Positions 59,605 through 64,000 of a stretch of 64,000 nucleotides of DNA are shown here, in pieces. The DNA is from Cocos nucifera (taxonomy: Eukaryota > Streptophyta > Magnoliopsida > Arecales > Arecaceae), in the NCBI GenBank assembly GCA_006176705.1, contig QRFJ01004214.1, positions 62,001-126,000 on the forward strand, in the 5' to 3' direction. The translations under genes were made by a program, and so were the position numbers. The number at the start of each line of letters is the position of its first letter. Positions within the stretch are counted from its first letter, which is position 1. The notes below the pieces were generated by a model, which saw only the letters and a program-made list of their open reading frames with translations, was not told the origin of the DNA and made no database searches.

Positions 59605-60390
59605 CTGAATTTGATTAGATCCTAAGACCTAATTAACTGAGACTCTCTCTCTTTATGACCAACCAAGTGAAGGAGAAGGCATGGAATTTTGCAGCCCCCT
59701 CTTATGTGTGCACGTGAGGAAGAGTAGTGCACCACGAAGTGGCACCAATACTTCTCCATAAAGTATTCCTTTTTGGATTAGGTTAGGACTAAGAGTCCTA
59801 ACCAAATAAGCTTTGATCTAAACCTAGTGCATCACTTATATATAGGGAGAGAACCCCATGCCACCACAAATTCCTTTGCTCTTGGTTTTGTGCGACAAAG
59901 AGAGAGAGAGAGAGAGCTAGAGAGGGTGGGTGGCAAGAAGAAGTGTTCTTCTTCTTCTCTTCAGGCATGGAGAGGTTATTATTCTTATTTCCTCGCATGA
60001 GGATGTCTCAAGGAAGATCCAGAAAAGGGTTTTCATATCTAGTTCCTTCCTTTGATCCTTTTAGAATGGTGTGACATCCAGATTCTCATCCATCTTCCCT
60101 ATGGTGCCTATGTGTGCATGAAGTAGAGGGCCAATACTTTCAGGCCTAGTGAGGCAACTGATTCAAGAAGCTCCACTATCCACCATGCATCATAGATATT
60201 TTGATGTTTAATATTTTATTTTAAACATGAATCTATTCACCTGATCCCTGGGAATCCAGTTCTATACTAGATTTTTTCCTGCAAAATACTCTACAAACAC
60301 TCTTAAATTTGTTTTTGGGCACAAGTTCTTTAATATTTTTTTTTAAGAAGCCTAATTCACCACCCCCCTAGGATTGCCACTTTTGGGAAA
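59605..60390 (+). repeat. LTR fragment of an E6/solo-LTR-like family
   Basis: The segment GAGACTCTCTCTCTTTATGACC resembles the solo LTR near 43450. TATATATAG (59837-59845) and a GA microsatellite (59898-59920) follow, as in an LTR promoter and 5' untranslated region. The end near 60340-60380 (AAGCCTAATTCACCACCCCC) resembles another Copia LTR end, but no primer site follows. Probably a mosaic that received the E4 insertion. Confidence 0.55.
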
Positions 60391-60439
60391 CATAAAGAAA
60401 GTCATGCATTACTTATAGGACATAAAAGACTATATGCTT

Positions 60440-60912
60440 ACGTACAAACAGTTTGATCATCTTGAAGTAATTGGAAATTAGAATTGGGACAGTGCTGGAT
60501 GCATCGATAGTAAGAAATTTATCATCAGATACATCTTCTTACTTGCAGAAGGTGTCATATCATGAATGAGTCCAAAATAAATTCTTATCATTATATCCAC
60601 TATGGAAGCAAAGTATATAGCCTATTATGAGACTTCCTCATAAGCCATCTTATTACAAAACTTTATTATAAGACTTAGTATTGTTGACTCTATAAGTACA
60701 TCGATAAAGATATCCAGTAATAATACTTCAGCCATAAGGTTTTTTAACAGTACGAAGAGCATAAGCACCTACAAGCACATTGACATATTTTTCTATTTAT
60801 GGGAGAATGAAGCACGATAGAGTGTTTGTGAAATATATTAATATATAGTTGATGATTATAGATCCACTAACTAAAGGAATGTCTCCTAAAATTTTCAAGA
60901 ATCATGTGACTC
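60440..60912 (+). pseudogene. RNase H fragment, Copia family Y
   Basis: Reading through stops gives SAGCIDSKK, STMEAKYIA, the SDNTSAI-like block, YKHIDIF and DPLTKGMSPKIFKNHV. The HIDI...DPLTKG end belongs to a different Copia lineage from E1-E4. It is truncated on both sides. Confidence 0.7.
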
Positions 60913-61510
60913 ATGCAAGACCGGACGTGGCATACTCACTAGAGGTAGTGAGTAGATACCAATCCAATCCAGGTGAAAATTATTGGAAGTTGCTAAAACT
61001 ATCCTTAAGTATTTGAGAAATATTAAGAACCAATGGCTTATTTAAGGAGAATTTGACTTGAAACTCGTGGGGTACATTAATTTTAGTTTTCAGTCAGATC
61101 ATGATGATAGCAAGAATGTGTTGAGATATATCTTTATCTTAAACAATGGAGCAATCTATTAATAAAATTTCAAATAGCATACTGTGGCTGATTCAATTTA
61201 TGAGGCAGAGTATATTGCAACATCCGATGCTGCAAAAAAAGTTATGGCTAAGAAAATTCATCAACTAGTTGGGAGTGGCACCTTTCCTAGATGGTTTAGT
61301 TCTACTGTACTACGACAACACTAGAGTCATAGCTTAGGCAAAAAAATTGAAGATGCATAAGTAGATGAAATATTTTCTGTAATGTTACCATCTTATCCAA
61401 AAGATCGTAGATCAAGATAACATCGAGCTTCAAAAGATTGATGAAAAAAAACTTGGCCGACCTATTTACCAAAGCCCTCGAAGTCAAGGAGTTTGAGGAT
61501 ATAGGTCGAA
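60913..61510 (+). pseudogene. E6 RNase H fragment
   Basis: It begins RPDVAYSLEVVSRYQSNPG, then YEAEYIATSDAAK and DLFTKALEVKEFEDIG, the usual Copia RNase H end, with many stops and frame changes. A purine tract (about 61497-61512) leads straight into the LTR. The upstream pol is missing. Confidence 0.72.
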
Positions 61511-61512
61511 GA

Positions 61513-63683
61513 TGTTGGAAATAGTGTCCCAAAGTCAATCATGAGCTAGTTAATGATTAAGCTATTTCATGTAATTATATATAAATTAATAATTAAATAA
61601 AAATTATTTTGACTTTTTCATCATAAATCATTCATCTTCTAATAAACTTCTATCTGTTGTGATGAAGTTCTTAGGACTATTTAGAATCGACAAAGAAGGA
61701 TTTATCGTTTTGTCCTAAAATATGTTCCTGATCAATTAATATGTTGTTATTATGAATGACAACATTTATCGAGTATAGATCGTTATGTGCCATATAGATT
61801 GTTGTCCTCTTAACCAAGAAGTGTGGAAACACTGGTATGGCATGCAGGTGAGATGTAGGGGTACATCTGCACTGAGCGTGACCAACTCCAAAGCTTTTCT
61901 ACTATCAAGAATTATTCTGATGGAATATAGGCATAAGTGTCCCTCCGACCTAAGATCACAATGATGACTTTCAAGCAACTCACTATGCTTTGGTGCTAGA
62001 CTACTTAAATTTCTAATTCAGTGATGGCAGATTTTTGAGTACAGTCAAGTACTTGAGGAGTTGGAGCATGAGTCAAGATGGGATTGACCACTCCTAAACT
62101 CAGGAGCTATGTTCAAATAGTATTTCAATTTAGTAAAGCCTTGGCCAAGGTAGTCTTAGTGAAGGGTCACCGGACTAATTGCTTTAAGATACGATTTGGA
62201 TGTATCTTCCAAGATTGATAGTTAAATTCTGAGTCATCCTATGCATAGAGGTCAAAGGAAAGAATTATATGGTAACCTTATGCACATTGGTTCTAAATAT
62301 TGCAATTGCACTATTTGGCTTATCTGGACATCAGGTACCATTGTTAGATGGTCACTTCGATTAGTATAGAAAATTGGTTCCTGAGCTACCAACTTAGGTT
62401 CAAAACTGCAGGATCACACATCCTAGAGATTCCTACCTGATCTAATGGCTGATCAATAGAAGTTTAATTAGTGAATTTGATCACTAATTAACTCAATCTG
62501 ATTTAGTGATTATTTTTGGATCAAGACCAATTGAATTGGATTCATTTGGATTTGACTCGATTAGGTTATAAGATGATCTAATCATCAAGAAGGTTTAATC
62601 TCTGATTTGATTAGGGTTTTGGCTTGATTAATTCTTGATTTGATTAAAATTTAATAGAACCTAATTAAGCCTAAATGAGTTTAATCTGATCTAATTGGGC
62701 CTAACCAATTTGGATTAGAATGGTTCAATTGGATGACAAACATTGAGACTAGTTTGACTAGTCTTTCCATGCACCACATCACCTTAACTTGCACCAATCT
62801 ATCTCCACGAGAAAGAGGTTTCTCATGAAGTTTTTTGATGCAAGGAAGGGCGTGCGTTCTTTCTTCTCACGCACCTTATGGATAGGTTTAATCTAGTTAC
62901 AAGTTCAATTCAAATAGGATTTGAGTTTGAATAAATAACCACTCGATCAAAATCTTTTCCTCAACCCTCTCTTGTTTGTGTGATCTATAAAATACTAGGT
63001 TTTATGGGAGAAGAGAACTAACGAAAGAGAGGAGAGAGCAATGAAGAGAAGAAAAATTCTCTTCTCTGCGTGCATGAGAAAAACCAAAAAAGAAAGAGTT
63101 CTAGGTGCAAGGATATTTGGGTGAGTGCATATCTTAGAATCTATCTAAGGTTTGGAATTTAGATCATTGAGGAACGAGGATCGTGAGTCCACAGATCTTG
63201 GTGAAAGCATCTGCTATATCTCTTCTACATTCATTTGGATCTAAAGCATCCAACGACCCCATGAAGAAGATCAAAAAGAGTTTGATTTACATCAGCATAC
63301 AAAGACTTCTACATGAGCTAGCACTCGGAAGGAGTTGATCGAGATCATGGCCTCGTGTGGATTACCCATAAAGGTCAGACGTGTGTGTGGCTGCATCGCA
63401 GCGATCAGATCTACATCAAAGAGATTAGATTGTGGAGTTCATCTAACCGTGAAAAGGTATTATGTTCTGAGCATGTAGAGCAGTAAAAAAAGTTTTACTA
63501 CAGTTGCTATTTTTATTTTTAGATATGCATGCATATATGATACATTAGATCCTGTAGCATGTAGGATTTTTAGATTAGATCTATAGATTTTATTATTAAT
63601 ATGATTAATAATTTTTCTGCTGCGTATGTTTTTCGAAAAAAGTTTTCAAAAGTAGAGCTAGAAACCCTGCGCGCTCTCCTTCA
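61513..63683 (+). repeat. E6 LTR (2,171 bp)
   Basis: It starts TGTTGGAAATAGTGTCCC and ends CA. TATAAAATA at 62996-63004. It has pol sequence on the left and a primer site on the right, so one LTR serves as both 3' and 5' LTR. Confidence 0.82.
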
Positions 63684-63685
63684 AA

Positions 63686-63697
63686 TGGTATCAGAGC
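63686..63697 (+). other. E6 primer binding site (initiator tRNA-Met)
   Basis: TGGTATCAGAGC two bases after the LTR end. Confidence 0.92.
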
Positions 63698-64000
63698 AGT
63701 AGGTTCTTTGATATATTATATATACATGATATAAATTATTTTTAGATTGGATCTAAATAATAATCTGATCTAAAATATAAAAATGATGATCGCACAAACT
63801 GTAGGTTGTCCTGCTATAAGTTTTATCCATTATAGTGGAGAGGTTGTCCTGGTTTGTTGCGATCTAGAAAATTGATCATGAAACTTTAGATTAGATCTAA
63901 TGATTTTTATGATGTGTTTGAAGGTTTTAATCTAAATTTTATCATGAAAAAGTGTTTAGAATAGATCTAAATAATTTCATGATTTTTATGTAGAGTACAT
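63698..64000 (+). other. E6 leader with hairpin, cut by window end
   Basis: Arms GATCGCACAAAC (63788-63799) and GTTTGTTGCGATC (63852-63864) pair with one bulge. Inside, CTATAA (63814-63819) pairs with TTATAG (63830-63835), and GGTTGTCCTG occurs twice. Gag would follow beyond the window. Confidence 0.75.

Overview
The window is intergenic DNA of a flowering plant with a repeat-rich genome, packed with LTR retrotransposons. I found no host gene, rRNA, tRNA gene or CRISPR array. Every recognisable protein segment is a retrotransposon Gag, protease (PR), integrase (INT), reverse transcriptase (RT) or RNase H (RH). The element families (Ty1/Copia with 2.2-2.3 kb LTRs and initiator-tRNA-Met primer sites, and a Ty3/Gypsy Athila-type element) fit a large monocot genome, perhaps a palm. 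That species guess rests on general resemblance only and is weak.

The layout is a set of nested insertions. The outermost frame is an old Copia element, E4 (40350-41398 and 55300-59604). A minus-strand Copia-like element, M (38102-40349, right half only), sits in E4 upstream of PR. Copia element E3 (18090-38101) sits in the leader of M. The 5' LTR of E3 is broken twice. A minus-strand Athila-type Gypsy element (9344-18089) enters it on the left, and Copia E2 (19147-29543) enters it on the right. Copia E1 (1-9343) lies inside the Athila element. Because the stack is entered from the right, the left halves of E1, Athila, E3, M and E4 are off-window. A second nest fills the integrase region of E4: a minus-strand gag-only Copia element, E5 (about 41399-55299). 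Its left LTR carries a solo LTR (42091-44998, perfect CCACC duplication), and its right LTR carries a non-autonomous element, E7 (47052-54576). To the right of E4 lie an LTR fragment, two RNase H fragments of different Copia families, and element E6 (61513-64000), whose LTR is followed by a primer binding site and leader.

E1, E2, E3 and E4 belong to one Copia superfamily lineage (TNT1-like, Gag-PR-INT-RT-RH in one ORF of about 1,315 codons). They have a 1.5-1.9 kb untranslated leader between primer site and gag. Relative ages from nesting and decay: E4 oldest, then M and E3, then Athila and E2, with E1 youngest. None is intact. E2 and E3 mostly decayed by C-to-T and G-to-A changes, as expected for methylated DNA. 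E1 is broken almost only by one-base insertions, which looks more like a sequencing artefact.

The most interesting signals are not genes. (1) A roughly 120-nt inverted-repeat structure in the leader of E1, E2 and E3 shows compensatory base changes, so it is probably a functional RNA element of the family. (2) A different leader hairpin is shared by E6 and M. (3) E7 has a 93-bp (31-codon) tandem repeat inside its LTR that once encoded a charged, helix-like repeat protein. (4) E5 is a gag-only element with primer-site sequence outside its 3' LTR. (5) E6 has an internal-LTR-primer-site arrangement, implying a tandem or recombined element.
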